Source of the DNA: Orobanche coerulescens
Lineage: Eukaryota > Streptophyta > Magnoliopsida > Lamiales > Orobanchaceae
Direction of reading: 5' to 3'
Length of the DNA stretch: 64,000 bases
Assembly (NCBI GenBank): GCA_033398695.1
Contig: CM065802.1
Span: forward strand, 209,765,096 to 209,829,095
The notes below the pieces were generated by a model that searched no databases, was not told the origin of the DNA, and saw only the letters and a program-made list of their open reading frames with translations. Positions 45,945 through 57,939 of this stretch are shown in pieces (position 1 is the first letter of the stretch; each line of letters opens with the position of its first letter). Made by a program: the position numbers and the translations under genes.

Positions 45945-48415
45945 TAGCTAATATGTTTGGTTAATTTCTTTATTCCAGTTGTTAGGGATGTTTGAATTTG
46001 TATCTATATTATTTATATTTTAATCTCATATCATATTCTTGACTTATTTCCTTGAATTATCTTTATGTTAATGAGTAGATCTATTTTTGAGATAATTTAC
46101 TCTAATTAGTCTGATCAACTTAATTGATATTTTTATATCTTTTTCTAGATTTTGGGTTGTAATACATAATCATTAGAATTTAAGAATTATAAGTAGCGAC
46201 AATTGGTTTTAATCCATCGAGTAACACAAAATCAAGATCCCTTCGGTCGAGCTTGTGAACTCAATATCTTGTCTATTTCTGTCATTTTGATTTTAACGCA
46301 TCTAACGAATAAGATTTAAATGGCTTATTTTGATCCTTCATCTAGATAAATTTGATTAAAGAGCTCTTTTAATTAAATAAACTTAAGAAACGATAGAAGT
46401 CAACAAAGCTTGTTGTTGATTTCAAAATAGGAGTTCATTGGGAGTAAAGAAAAGATAAGTGGTGCATTAATTCATAAATTAAACTAGAACGACGGATGAC
46501 GAAATAAAGAACTGGATTCTCATCTTAATCATCTTTCTTATTAATTTATACTACTTTTATTTAGTTGCTTACTTAGTTATCTGTTCTCCTCTAAGTCGAC
46601 CCCCTATTATATTACTAATATTATTAGTAGTAGTAGTAGTAATATTTTTACTTCCAAAAATACTCAACTCCATAAGTTTAATTAATTCATCTGCTCCCTA
46701 TGAGTTCGATCCTTACTTATCAATACTAGTAGTTAGTATAAGTGAGTCAAGAAACTTTACAAATATTTGATTTTGACATGTCTCGGCAACATGATCAGTA
46801 TATATATATAATACTTAGCCTATTTTATATGCCAAATAAATCGGAAACGGAGTTTTTGCTCCAATATAATCGATCGAAATGGTAAAAAATATTACATAAT
46901 TTACCATATTAAAGATCTGAACAAAAAGATCGAACATCAAACTCTAATCAATAATCCCAAAATCACACTATGACGACACAATATATCTAGTTTTTATTTT
47001 CTAGCAAACATGTTCGACTATTTTCTTTATTCCAGTTCTTAGAAATATTTGAATCCGTATCTATATTATTTATGTTTTATTCTAATGCTCTTAATTCCCT
47101 TGAATTGTCTTTGTGTTATTGAGCAGATCTACTTTGGATATAATTTACTTTAATTAGTCTGATGAACTTAATTGAGGTTTTTATATCTTTTGCTAGATCT
47201 TGGGTTGTAATACGTAATCGTTATAATTCTAGAATTATAAGTAGCAACAATGGTTTTAATCAATTGAGTAACCCAAAGTCAAAATCCCTTGGGTCGAGCT
47301 TGTGAACTCAATATCATTTCTATTTCTATCATTTTGATTTATAATGCATCTAAGAAATAAGATTTAAAGGGCTTATTTTGAACCTTCATCTAGATAGATT
47401 TGATTAGAGAGCCTTTTTTAATTAAATAAACTTAAGAACGATAGAAGTCAATAAAGCATGTTGTTGATTTCGGAATATGAGTTCATTGGGAATAAAGAAA
47501 AGATAAGTGGTGCATTAATTCATAAATTAAACTAGAACGATGGATGGTGGAACTAAGAACTGGATTCTCATCTTAAGCTGTGTTTAGCACTAGCTTATCA
47601 GCTAGCTTATAAGCTTCAGGAGCTTATTTGACCATTGACTAAAAAAAGCTCGTTTCGTAAATGACTAGCTTCTCAAATCAGCTAGCTAATTGATAAGCTA
47701 ATTTTTCAAGGTTATGAAAAAAAGAAGCTAGTTCTCATCTTTATATATTACATATATGTCCGTGACCTAAATAAAAATATATTTTCCTGAATAAATTTCG
47801 TGACGATATTTCAGCTTTGATATGGGGAAGTGATGATCTAGCTTAGTTTGTTCTTTTTTAGACCACAGGGAAGTTCATTAAAAATTTTTGTTCGATTTAT
47901 CTTTTATATTTTACAGAATCTTTTTGATACCTATTGTTATTGTGAACTTGTTCGTAACTAAAATAACTATCATCAAAAATAAATTATCAATGACTTTTCA
48001 AAGTGAGAGTGAACTGCGAATAGTACATATGTGTAATTTAGAGTATAGGTGCCCAAAACGACCCAACCCTCCGGGTCGACCCGCCGACCGGTGACCGACC
48101 TGCGGGACCGGACTGGTGACCGTCGGACCCGTCGACCCGGACCCGTGGTATACACGGGTGGGGTCCGGGTCTAAGTTTTGCCTACCCGGCGGAAAATTAA
48201 AAAAAAAATTCGAAATATGGCCGTTAGACCGGGCGGGTCGGACCCGTGACCCACGGGTCTAACGGCTAGTTCAGTTTTTAAAAAAAAAAAATTCCTATCT
48301 ATAAATATTTCACAACTCAACACATTTTTGCACACCTTCAATATAATATATCTCTCAAACTCTCATTGCTAATTGGTATACTAGTTACTCTCTCTTTTTT
48401 TCGCATTTAATCATT

Positions 48416-50264
48416 ATGTCGAGTTCTGACAAGGGAAAGGGTATTGCTTTATCTCCCAAAAAATCCAAAATGTCCAAGTTCGAGCGAATGGGTCTTTGGG
48501 GCAAATCGAAGAAACCATCTGGGATAATTATTCGGGAGCTCCAAAATCAAACTCCACCCAGTTTCGAAAATGAAAGTCAAGAACCTGAATATGATGCTAT
48601 ACATGAAAGTATCTATTACGGTAGTACAACAACTACCAGTGAAGAAGTTGACCCCCGGGGATTTCGACGTGTCCCGAATCATCAACAACTTCAAAACATT
48701 GACGAAGAAATGGACCATGAAATCGATGAAGCTATGTTAAATCAAACATATGCAACGTTCGAGCGCACTCTTCATGGCGTAGCAACTCCGACACAAAAAT
48801 CAAATTCGAAGCGTCCTGCGGCAAGTCAAGCTGGAGAACCTCCTTCTGTTGAGGAGTTATCATCCGAGGAGGAAGAAATTGTGAAAGGAAGAGGAAGCAA
48901 GAAAACTAAAGCGAGAAAGAAGCCTGCCCCTGTTGCAGAAAAGAAACCGGTATCCGAACTTTTTTCAAAACACTTTAAAAAGAAAAATTGTCGGATGGTT
49001 CGATGAAGGTATCTTGCAACTACTACTCGAAAGAGTATCCGTATAAAGCCGGGAATGGATATGGAAATTTTACATAATCGTACTAAGTTAACTAGACAAA
49101 GGGTAAAATTTTTAAAGTCAAAACAAATGCAACCCAATTTTTTTACTCCAGACGTAAAACATAGATGGAACTCAACGTTTGAGATGTTAAATTCAACTAA
49201 TGAATATAAAGAATTATTGTGTGATTTTTTTGGTACGTATTTTCACGTAAAAGGATTTTATTTATTGCCAACATATTGGGATGAAACTAAAGATTTAACA
49301 AAACTATTAAGGGTTTTTGAAAATGCAACTAAAGATTTAACTGGTTGTTATTATCCCACGTCTCCTAAAATTTTATTTTATTGTTGTTTCATTGTATCTG
49401 AAATGGATGCTTGTAGTAAATCCGAAAGATTGTCGAATGTTATTTACAATATGTGTTTAAAATGGCTAAAATACTTTAATCGTATTCATGATGTTTTCTT
49501 GATTAGTGTTGTTTTATCTCCCGATTTGAATTTAGCTCAAGTAGAACAATTACTTGAAATATATTATAATACTCTTAAAAATCTGGATTTTTCTAATCTT
49601 GTGGATAGTGTTGAAAGTCAAACTTTATTTGAAAATATTCCTGATGTTGAACAAGTAAAAATTGATTTAAAAAATAGTTTAGAAACTGTTTTTTTCTGAA
49701 TAGTCTTCTAAATATGGTGATAAGATTCAAACTCTAAAAATAAGAACAAGGACTACAAATACATTTAACATGGAATTCGACAGAACTCTCACTAACCCAT
49801 TTCAATAACAACTCTATAATATAGCAAGAAATAGGGGTGGTAGTAACGTCGGTCAAAGAAATGACCTTAGTCGATATTATGCAACTAGTTTTGTGCCGAA
49901 GGATGACAATGCAAGTACATTTGATCTGTTGGATTGGTGGAAGAGAAGGGGAACCGAATTTCCCATACTTTCCATTATGGCACAAGAAATTCTTGCAGTG
50001 CCCGCATCCACAGTCCCCGTTGAGAGTGCTTTTAGTGAAGGAGGCTATATGTTGGACGAGCGGAGATCCCGAATGACGCCAAAAAATCTCGAGGTTCAAA
50101 TGATACTTAAAGACGCAACAAAGGCCGAGTTACGAGATCAAGAAAATAAGTGGGATGACCTATTAGCGGACCAAGATGCCTATCAAGAAGGCACTACTGA
50201 AGGAGAGTCTAATCAAATGAGTCAAACCGATGATCAAGACGATGACGACATCGACTTCGACTAA
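48416..50264 (+). pseudogene. hAT transposase with internal deletion
   Basis: The N-terminal 196 codons (48416-49006) are Ser/Lys/Glu-rich. In another frame around 48995-49065 a BED zinc finger remnant reads SCNYYSKEYPYKAGNGYGNF; the second Cys of C-x2-C is Tyr here, and the finger stops before its His pair. The sequence then jumps to 49055-49699, which has the VKHRWNSTFEMLNS motif of the middle domain. So the His pair and the front of the RNase H-like catalytic domain are missing. A gap with stops follows. The dimerisation domain is 49893-50264: LLDWWKRRGTEFPILSIMA, ILAVPASTVPVESAFSEGG, MTPKNLEV. Frames differ between the middle and last parts. The product would excise and insert the element; this copy cannot. 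Confidence 0.85.
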
Positions 50265-50294
50265 AGGTAAGTAAGGTAAGTCAGGTAAGTAAAA

Positions 50295-50490
50295 AGAACT
50301 ACGTAGGGCTTTGATTCCTTGCGAGGATACGTAGGCAATTTAATTTTAAGTGAAAACTTAAAATTAAATACAAGCCCATTTTTTTAATTCTTCTCAAGTA
50401 AAAGAACTACGTGGAGCTTTGATTCCTCACGAGGATACATGGACAATTTAATTTTAATTATAAACTTAAAATCAAATACAAGCTCATTTT
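50295..50490 (+). repeat. Two tandem units of about 105 bp after the hAT transposase
   Basis: AAAGAACTACGTAGGGCTTT and AAAGAACTACGTGGAGCTTT open two units (about 50291 and 50399). Each contains an AAT/ATT-rich inverted part (TTTAATTTTAAGTGAAAACTTAAAATTAA-like) and ends with ACAAGC-CATTTTTT. Confidence 0.8.
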
Positions 50491-51313
50491 TTCAAATGAT
50501 TTCTTTGTTCACTTATAGTTATTTTTCGTGTATAAAAGGATACCAAATAAAAAATTTATATACTTCTAAAAAAAAATTTGAGACGGCTCAGACCCGTGAA
50601 CCGGCGGGTCGGACCCGGACCAGGACCCGTGGCCGACTCGTCGACCCGCCAACCCGTACATTTCATATGTACGGGTGGGGTTCGGGTCCTGGCCTGTCGA
50701 CCCGGCGGGTCCGACCCGGACCCGGACCCGGCGATGGGCACGTCTAATTTAGAGGTAGTATATATTAAAATAATAATAGACAAAAATATTATTTATTTTA
50801 TTTTATTTTATAACAATTATTGTTATAATATAATGAGAATGTTTAAAAAATAATAAAAAATAAAAGCGATGTCGTTTTATGTAATTTTATAAAAAAAATC
50901 AGCTAGCTTATCCGCTAATTTGCGAAATATCTACATTAAAATCAATTTATTATACATAATCATGTCGATTAAACTTTATCAATTCTTCGTCCGCTACATA
51001 ATCATTAAACTCAATTTCTACGATCGGTTATCAGCTAAACACAACCTTAATCATCTTTCTTATTAATTTCTACTACGTTTATTTAGCTGCTTACTTAGTT
51101 ATTTGTTCTCCTTTAAGTCGAACCCCCTATTATATTACTAATATTATTATCATTATTAGTAGTATTTTTACTTCCAAAATATTCAACTCCATAAGTTTAA
51201 TTAATTTATCCACTCCCTATGGGTTCGATCCTCACTTACCAATACTAGAAGTTAGTATAAGTAAGTCGAACAACTTTATAAATATTTAATTTTGACACGT
51301 CTCGACAGCGCGT

Positions 51314-51315
<2 letters not shown>

Positions 51316-51365
<50 letters not shown>

Positions 51366-51396
51366 GTCAATATATATATATATATATATATATATA
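51316..51396. repeat. (AT)n microsatellite
   Basis: Two long TA runs separated by ACGTCAA. Confidence 0.95.
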
Positions 51397-51720
51397 CTTA
51401 TCCTACTTTGTATTAATAACAAATCAGGAACAGAATTTACGCTCCAGTATAATCGATCAGAATGGGCAAAAATATTACATAATTCACCATATTCAAGTTC
51501 TAAACAAAAAGATCTAACACCAAACTCTAGCCAATAATCCCAAAATCACACCATGACGACACAATATACAGATAACGAAACGAAACAAAAGGATTTCATA
51601 TTTAATATAAATACGAAAACACACAAATTTGACAAGTAATTCTAATTAAATACCAAAAAAAGTATCCACATCAAAATAATGCTAATTAACATGATTAGGG
51701 AAAATAAAAAGGCACATCAC

Positions 51721-51860
51721 CGACCCAAGGAGTTTTTTGCTTCGGGAAAAAGGGAAAACTTAAACTGAGATAGATTGTATCGTTCAATATTCTAGAGCGA
51801 GTCGTAGATTTAGCTTATCTCTCGAGTTTGCCACCGTCGTCGAGTCATGTTTGTAATATC
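51721..51860 (+). pseudogene. Short remnant of a gypsy integrase C-terminus
   Basis: The sequence from GACCCAAGGAGTTTTTTGC to GTCGTCGAGTCATGTTTGTAA follows the G1 integrase end (17490-17630) at the DNA level: TTTTGCTTCGGGAAAAAGGG against TTCCGCTTCAGGAAGAATGG, then ATTCTAGAG-GAG. No open frame remains. It belongs to an old element otherwise lost. The stretch 51861-52060 shows nothing I recognise. Confidence 0.6.
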
Positions 51861-52060
51861 CAACTGTAATTTTTTTATTTTTGTACTGTTGTATTATACG
51901 TATTCAGTTTGTAATTGTACAAGTAATGTTGTACTGTCCTTGGATTTATACAATGTGTATCGTATTGAGTTATTGTCGAATCGAACTGTGTATGTGTATC
52001 GTCCATATTATTTTTACCAGTTAGACGTTGGATGGTAAATTGTATTGTTGGCTAAGTATA

Positions 52061-52676
52061 TGTAACACCCCCGGTTCAGCCCGGGAATATTACACGCAGT
52101 GGGCCCCGTGCCGGAACCCACCAGGCTAAAAATCAATTACAAAAAACGCCCAAACAGGCCAATGACGGTAGTATTTTCCAAAACTCACAAAATCATTTGA
52201 AAACATCAACTACCGTCAAAACGATCAAGGCCAAAAACTCGGTTAATGGAATCGGTTTTCGAAATAAAACTCAGTCGGTAAAATACCGAAAGCCATTACA
52301 AAAGAACTCACGTAGCGGATAAAAGAAATACAGTCCAACATGCACAATCCAGCAACACTACTCCTCACATGAACGAAATATGAGAGTCAAATAGTCACGT
52401 ATCAAGAAATCAAAATCCATAAGAGGATTCCGTCACTTAACAAATAATCATAAAAAAAATAGCTCGTGTCACACGAGGCACAACACAAAGAATAGAGACT
52501 TACATCCACAAGTCGCACGAAGATGATGATCGCCCACGATACTAATCACGACCAACAAACTCAGACGACGCGTCGCGACACGACTTAGTCAGACAAAATC
52601 TGACGAGACAAAAACTCAACAGACACCACTGACCCGACAGCCTAGGTTTCCACAACCTAAGCTCTGATACCATTTA
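52061..52676 (-). mobile_element. Gypsy LTR end joined to a leader with primer binding site
   Basis: On the + strand it begins TGTAACACCCCCGG, the end of a minus-strand LTR, and finishes with a primer binding site (GCTCTGATACCA, 52661-52672) next to another minus-strand LTR that begins at 52677. So an element consisting of 5' LTR, leader and an LTR tail is left; the gag-pol interior has been deleted. The leader (about 52200-52660) is related to part of the G3 interior (57940-58420), e.g. GCGACGCGTC and GTGTTGTGCCTCGTGTGAC. Confidence 0.7.
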
Positions 52677-54474
52677 TGTAACACCCCCAATCTGCTCAGG
52701 GATATTACACGCCGTAGAACCTTTCCTCGAGGATCTACCAGGCTGATAACTAAAATCAAACATCTAAACATCGCCTTTAAGGCTAAAATGACTCAGTAGA
52801 CCGATTTGGTCTTTCAATAATAACATACAACTCCATTCCAACACATACCCACGCAGAGGTCAAAATACAACAAACTCCCGTACAACGGGGAAAAGAATAT
52901 TGCAGCGGAAAATAAACTATAACTAAACCAATGACCTCATACGGATCCTCGTGGGATTAGTATCGTTCATCTTTCATCATCCTTCGTGCTGACCCAGTGT
53001 TATGCTCCCAAACCTGAATGCAAAAACAGACATCCACCCCCTGAATACTCGGGGGTTAGCAAAACTCCAATGTTTTGCTAGTGCAAGAACAAAGTGCAAA
53101 TACGAGCCATACAATTCATATTCCACGAATAACAATAACCAGGAATCCTCAAAAATCCAAACATGGCGAAAAGTACTTCCCGAGGCAAGAGTTTGGTAAA
53201 ACATTCTAAAACCGAAAGGTCACAAATCAAGGGAAAACAATTTATAAAACAATTTAAAATGCCATCGAGAGTTTTAATAGAAAACAATTTAGGATTTCCG
53301 AATCCTTCTCTTTCCAAAAATCAACAAAGTCACAGCCCAAAGGTTTTGGTTTTCACAAATAAAACCAACCATAATACACAAGGTTAAAACCCCCGTCATG
53401 CATCCTCGACGGACATAAAATACACACGCACCCGTGAAGTTTCACTCGTGAATCCAGGTAGAAGCCATTGGAATTCCCTCCGTGGTCCCGTCGAACCCTC
53501 CCGAGTTGAGCAAACACATTCACAAAACATAAGCAACCGCACTCGTGAATCCAGGGCTATACCATTGGACTCCCTCCGTGATCGCATCGGACCCTCCCGA
53601 GGTGAGCGAAATACAATCACAAAATATACACACGTAGTGGTGAAGTTTCACTCGTGAATCCAGGTCGAAGCCATTGGAATTCCCTCCATGGTCCCGTCGA
53701 ACCCTCCCGAAGTGAGCAAACACATTCACAAAACACAGTACTCGCATTGCCTAGGACCGGGACGAAGCCACAAATCCCACTCGAGGCCCCGTCGGACCCT
53801 CCCGAGCTGGCTAGCGAAATACTCAAGCACCACACGTCACCTAGGACCGGGACGAAGAAACGAATCCCACTCGAGGCCCCGTCGGACCCTCCCGAGCTGG
53901 CCGCGAAATAATCAAGCACAAGTAACATATCTAGGATATCCAACCAATTCACCAAGAAGCATCAAACACTTAGCAAAACACCACGTCAAACCATAACGCA
54001 TCGAAAAGAGATAATATATGCACACACGCATTATCAAGCGCAACATAAACACCAAACATATCCATAAGATTCACATACTCATTCACGAAACATACCAATC
54101 ACAAAACACACACGGTTTTGAAAGAGGGCCTTTAACAAGGCTAACCAAATCTTTTGAAAGTTCAATTTAAACAACCAAACAACCACATTTAGACGATCAC
54201 TAATTATCATATCCACAAAACAAGAATTGTATGGACAAGGTACTTGCCTCGAAATCGGCACGCAAGTATCCCGATGAACACGGCTCAACCGGAACGCTTC
54301 GAAACGCCCAATGCTTTCGAAAAGGAAAACGACAACGAACGGAAGGGTTCAACTTGGTTTCTTCGCAAGAAACTCGACCCTAACAACATATAATTAATAA
54401 ATCAATGATCATATGATGAGGAATAATCGTAGGACGCCCGAAAACCCCTCTAACACATTTTACCGGACACCTTC
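52677..54474 (-). mobile_element. Minus-strand gypsy LTR, right side continues at 63286
   Basis: It starts TGTAACACCCCCAATC and is cut at 54474 by G3; the same LTR resumes at 63286. It has five tandem units at 53396-53915. It is related to the G3 LTR but different in U3. Short open frames inside are not genes. Confidence 0.8.
53396..53915 (-). repeat. Five tandem units of 80-105 bp in the minus-strand LTR
   Basis: Each unit contains CGAACCCTCCCGA or CGGACCCTCCCGA and a lead such as CACTCGTGAATCCAGG (three units, from about 53440, 53543, 53647) or CCTAGGACCGGGACGAAG (two units, from about 53750 and 53842). The same unit occurs twice in G1 and in each G3 LTR. Confidence 0.88.
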
Positions 54475-56884
54475 TGTAATATCCGCAAATTTTCGATTTT
54501 CGGTAAATTTCTTTTTTTCGGCCGAAGTCCGTTTTTACGACTCGCTTTTGACCGTTTCGTCATTCGGAGAATATTTAATTCTGCACTTTTTGTCATCCGA
54601 GTTCGTTTCGGTGCTGCTTTGTTGAGTTCTGTGCTTTTTAGCGACTTTTCCGCGCTTGAGTTCAGTTCTTGCGAATCTCGTTCGAAACTGTCGTTTGGGG
54701 TTTTTCGTAAGTTCATTTAACGTCGTTATACGTGTTGTGAGCTTCGGTTTGATTATTCGTTGTCGTATGGTGATTTTCGGGCATTTGGGCCATTTTCGTA
54801 ATTTCCCAAAGTTTGGGGTAATTACCTTCCGTTGTCGCATTTCGAGCCTTCGGGTGGTCGGAATCGTGTGTCCTACAAGCTCTTGGATTCGTCTTTGTGA
54901 GTACTTCGTAACCGTATCTTCGGTTCGTATTCAGGTTCGGGTTTCGGTGTCGTTTTGTTGAATTCAGGATTACTAAACGACTTTTCTAAGTATGAGTTCT
55001 ACTTTGTTAGATCACCATTAATTTTTGGTAACTCCAAAAATTCTGAATCTTTGCAATATTATAGAGCATCGAGTTAGCTTTCCAATGGTTCGAACGGTGA
55101 GTCAATCGGAGTCCGGACGAGAGAGTTATGGTCGTTTTAGCTCACCCGCTCGTTATTGGCGATCACGCGGCCGAACTCGGCCGTCGTCCGACACGGCCCG
55201 TGCCTGCATTTCGTCCGGATAAGCCGGAAGTTTCGTCTCAGACCCGACCGTGTCGCCCGACACGCCTGCGCCGAACTCCTCCGATAAGCCTAAGACGATC
55301 GCCGACACGCCCGACCGTGTTCCGTGACACGGCCGAGTCATGCCGAAGTCATTGTCGGACGGTCACGTCGGAAGGCCCCTCGCGCCGCGACCGTGTCCAG
55401 CAGGACACGGTCGAGTCCTCGCCGTCAATCGCGCGCCACGACCGTGTCGAGCGGACACGGTCGAGTCTGCGGCCATAAAAGGCCCCGCAGACGCTTTTTC
55501 TTGCCATTTTCACCTTCTTCTTCTCCTCTTCCGCACTGGCGTGTTCTAAACTTGAAGCCATGTTGTTTAACAACATATCCATGGAGTTATTGAGGTTATA
55601 TCATCAATAATCCGTCCGATATCATCCCTTGATCCAAATAATCAAGGTTAGATCTTTAGAACCCTACTTTTGGTAAAATTGGGGGTTTTCGTGTTTTTGT
55701 CCGATTCGTTCCGCTTTTGTTGATTAATTCATGATGAATATGATTAATCTTGTTAGTATTCTTAGTTTCCCTACGGATTCATGGTATATTTCGTGATTTT
55801 TACGGAATCGAGAGGGTTTGGTTGTGGTCCGCCCTCGTTGTTGTTTATATACGAATATACATGAATCGTAGGCGGGTTTTCGGGTGTATTCCAATTCCGT
55901 ATTCATTTAGAAATGGTTGTGATTGTATTCTTCGAATCGTTAGGTTCGGTTTCATTGGTTCCTAGCGTTCGTCGGTGACTTTCCTTTCCGTTCGTTAAGG
56001 CCACAATAATTCAAGGCAAGTATTTTTTTAGAAACCTTTAAGCTTAACATGAAATGGTGATGTATATTACTTGTGTGTAACTCACCTTGTGTTGGCTGAC
56101 GGGGTCAAGGAGGAAATCTATCTTTGCCCTGGATTTCACGAGTTTCGTACTGCTAGCCAACTCGTTAGGGTCCTTGTGAGGCCTCGAGTGAGAATGTATC
56201 CGCCGCCCTTTTCTCACGGCATAGCGTGTGCGTGATTTTGTTTTTCTGTAATTGTAGCCAACTCGGTAGGGTCCCTATGAGGCCTCGAGTGAGAATGTAT
56301 GCTGCCGCCCTGTTCTCAAGGCTAATTGTGGACTGTATATTTTCCGGAAAAGACATGTCTTGTATTGGTTTTCGAAATGATATTGGTGCATGTACTATGA
56401 AATGTGTAAGCGATTGGTTTGCCTTGAATACTTGTACTAGCGTAATTGCTAACCCCTTTGGGGACCCGTTGTCGGGGAAATTCTTGTTATGGATTTCAGG
56501 TTATGTTCGGCAGAGACAATGGGCTGGGATGGTACGAGGATGTCGGCCAAGGTTGTTGACATGTGCAATCGAGTCTTGTTATTTCTTACTGTCTCTTTTG
56601 ATGTGGATGTTTTCCAAATTGTAAACTTATAGATTGTACTCGCGAGTACTTAGGCTTTTCCTTTCGACATTGTGATTGGTCTTCGTTGGAGTTACTGTAT
56701 TTGTTGGTTGATGTTATTTATGCCGGTTGTACCGGACGTGTTGTTTTATGTTCTTATTGTTAACAATTGTTTCCTTGCTAACCGAGGCGGTTAGTCGAGT
56801 GGTGTTTTCTTGTGTTAGCCTGGTGGGTCCCATGTAGGGGTCCACGGCGCTGTAATACACCTCGAATATCTTGGGGGTGTTACA
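54475..56884 (+). repeat. 5' LTR of G3
   Basis: It starts TGTAATATCCGC and ends GGGGGTGTTACA. CATAAAA, a TATA-like box, is at 55474-55480, after an array of GACCGTGTC and GACACGGTC blocks (55187-55470). Open frames on both strands in the array are composition effects. Confidence 0.93.
55187..55470 (+). repeat. Array of GACCGTGTC/GACACGGTC blocks in the G3 5' LTR
   Basis: At least seven blocks such as CGACACGGCC, CGACCGTGTC and GGACACGGTCGAGTC, some forming inverted pairs (GACCGTGTCCAGCAGGACAC), end right before the TATA-like box. The 3' LTR has the same array at 61587-61870. Confidence 0.88.
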
Positions 56885-56888
56885 GAAA

Positions 56889-56900
56889 TGGTATCAGAGC
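56889..56900 (+). other. Primer binding site of G3
   Basis: TGGTATCAGAGC, four bases after the LTR end; matches initiator Met tRNA. Confidence 0.93.
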
Positions 56901-57939
56901 TCTAGGTTTATGGATACCTAGGCTTGTCGGTTAATTTGGGTCTATTCGCGTTTTGTTTCGCACATTGTCACACCGCTGCCGACATCTCAGTACATCCAGC
57001 GCTTGTAAGTTTTCCTTACTCGATTCTCTTGTTTTCTCGTATTGAAATTCCACTTCTTGAACTGTGATTGCCTCTCTCGTACTTATCGTCGAGTTGTTTC
57101 TCGATCCATCCGGTTTGTGTACTTTTGATTCTAGTATTGCGCCGTCCTTTGTCTCTCTGGAGTATGTGCGCCGTTCTGGGCTTGACTGTTTGTCGTTTTG
57201 CGAGCCTTCCATCGCTAAACTTCCTAGCATTGGTGGGATCGTTGGTGATCGAAAGATCCGAGTTTTGCTCCGTGGTATATTGTGAGAGGGCTTGACTCTC
57301 TAGTCTTTTGCTGTGTGATGGAAGCTGTGTTTGGTAATTGCGATATACTAAATGTATGTTGAGCCGAACGTACTGATGGTTTGGACACCGAGGGGTGCAG
57401 TATGATGTGAATGTTTTGAACATTGATATGTTCCGGAAAAGGTATTGATGGCAGAGTTTGTTGAGAAACTCACATAGCTGGTTTCGACATATGTTCAAAT
57501 CGGTGATCTTTGGTTACGCTGTTAAACTTGAAGAGATAGTTTGACATATGCTTGGAATTAGTATTTCCGAGTTGCGCTTTTTGAACTGGTGATTTTTGAA
57601 TGTCGTATATGAGTGTGTCCGGGAATTGTTGGTACTTGGCTAATTATTATTATTTACAACCAATGTGTTTCTATTAATAATAATACATGCGGCGTGCATG
57701 CTTGAAAATTTCTTAGACTTGATCGTATTGTGGGTTTTTGAAAAGTGACATGAATTTGGGCGAGCCACCTTGTATTTTCAAATAAAACCTTGTGTCGGTA
57801 TTTAAAGGTCGTGTATAAAAGTGTTTAGGACATTTTATAAAATGTTACCCTTTGTTAAGCCCTTGTCGTGTTTAAAGGGTCTTGAAAACGATTTTTAACT
57901 TATCGGTTTTATTTTCGAATAACTAGAGTATACGATTTT
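56901..57939 (+). pseudogene. G3 interior with a protease-like remnant
   Basis: About 57064-57297 follows the G1 protease region (6415-6625) at DNA level: TCTCTCTGGAGTATGTGCGC, CTTGACTGTTTGTCGTTTTG and GGTGATCGAAAGATCCGAG. The reading frame is broken and the active-site region is not intact. The rest (57298-57939) resembles decayed pol only vaguely and I cannot assign it. Confidence 0.6.

Larger units (their letters stand above)
48044..50746 (+). mobile_element. Ac-type hAT element, internally deleted
   Basis: A perfect 8-bp duplication ATTTAGAG lies at 48036-48043 and 50747-50754. The ends are TATAGGTGCCCA and TGGGCACGTCTA. The 200 bases inside each end are rich in GGGTCGACCC, GGACCCG and similar GC blocks, as in many plant hAT elements. 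One broken transposase gene is inside (48416-50264). Confidence 0.92.
47576..51046. mobile_element. PIF/Harbinger-like non-autonomous element split by a hAT element
   Basis: TTA duplications flank it (47573-47575 and 51047-51049). The ends are AGCTGTGTTTAGC and GCTAAACACAACC (inverted with two mismatches). Without the hAT insertion it is about 0.76 kb. It carries no gene of its own. The empty site is visible in copy 1 of the surrounding duplication (about 46530), which confirms the borders. Confidence 0.8.
45945..51560. repeat. Tandem duplication of about 1.06 kb; second copy split by a transposon
   Basis: Copy 1 is about 45945-47000. Copy 2 is about 47000-47575 plus 51047-51560. The order of blocks is the same, for example TTTCTTTATTCCAGTT, GGGTTGTAATAC-TAATC, AGAACTGGATTCTCATCTTA, CCCTATTATATTACTAATAT, AATCCCAAAATCACAC-ATGACGACACAATATA. 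The sequence style (GATAGAAGTCAA, ...GTTCGATCC) recalls the ends of Athila/Tat-type gypsy LTRs, but no coding remnant confirms this. Confidence 0.75.

Noticed and set aside
53396..53915. CRISPR-like tandem array
   Set aside because: Units are adjacent and the 'spacers' are also conserved; ordinary tandem repeat in an LTR.
54450..54840. Basic minus-strand open frames repeated at 60762-61109
   Set aside because: They coincide with the LTR start and are duplicated only because the LTR is; no domain.
55128..55593. Arg/Pro/Ser-rich open frames on both strands in the G3 LTR
   Set aside because: GC-rich palindrome array gives open frames in several phases; the other LTR (61521-62016) has different frames because of indels.
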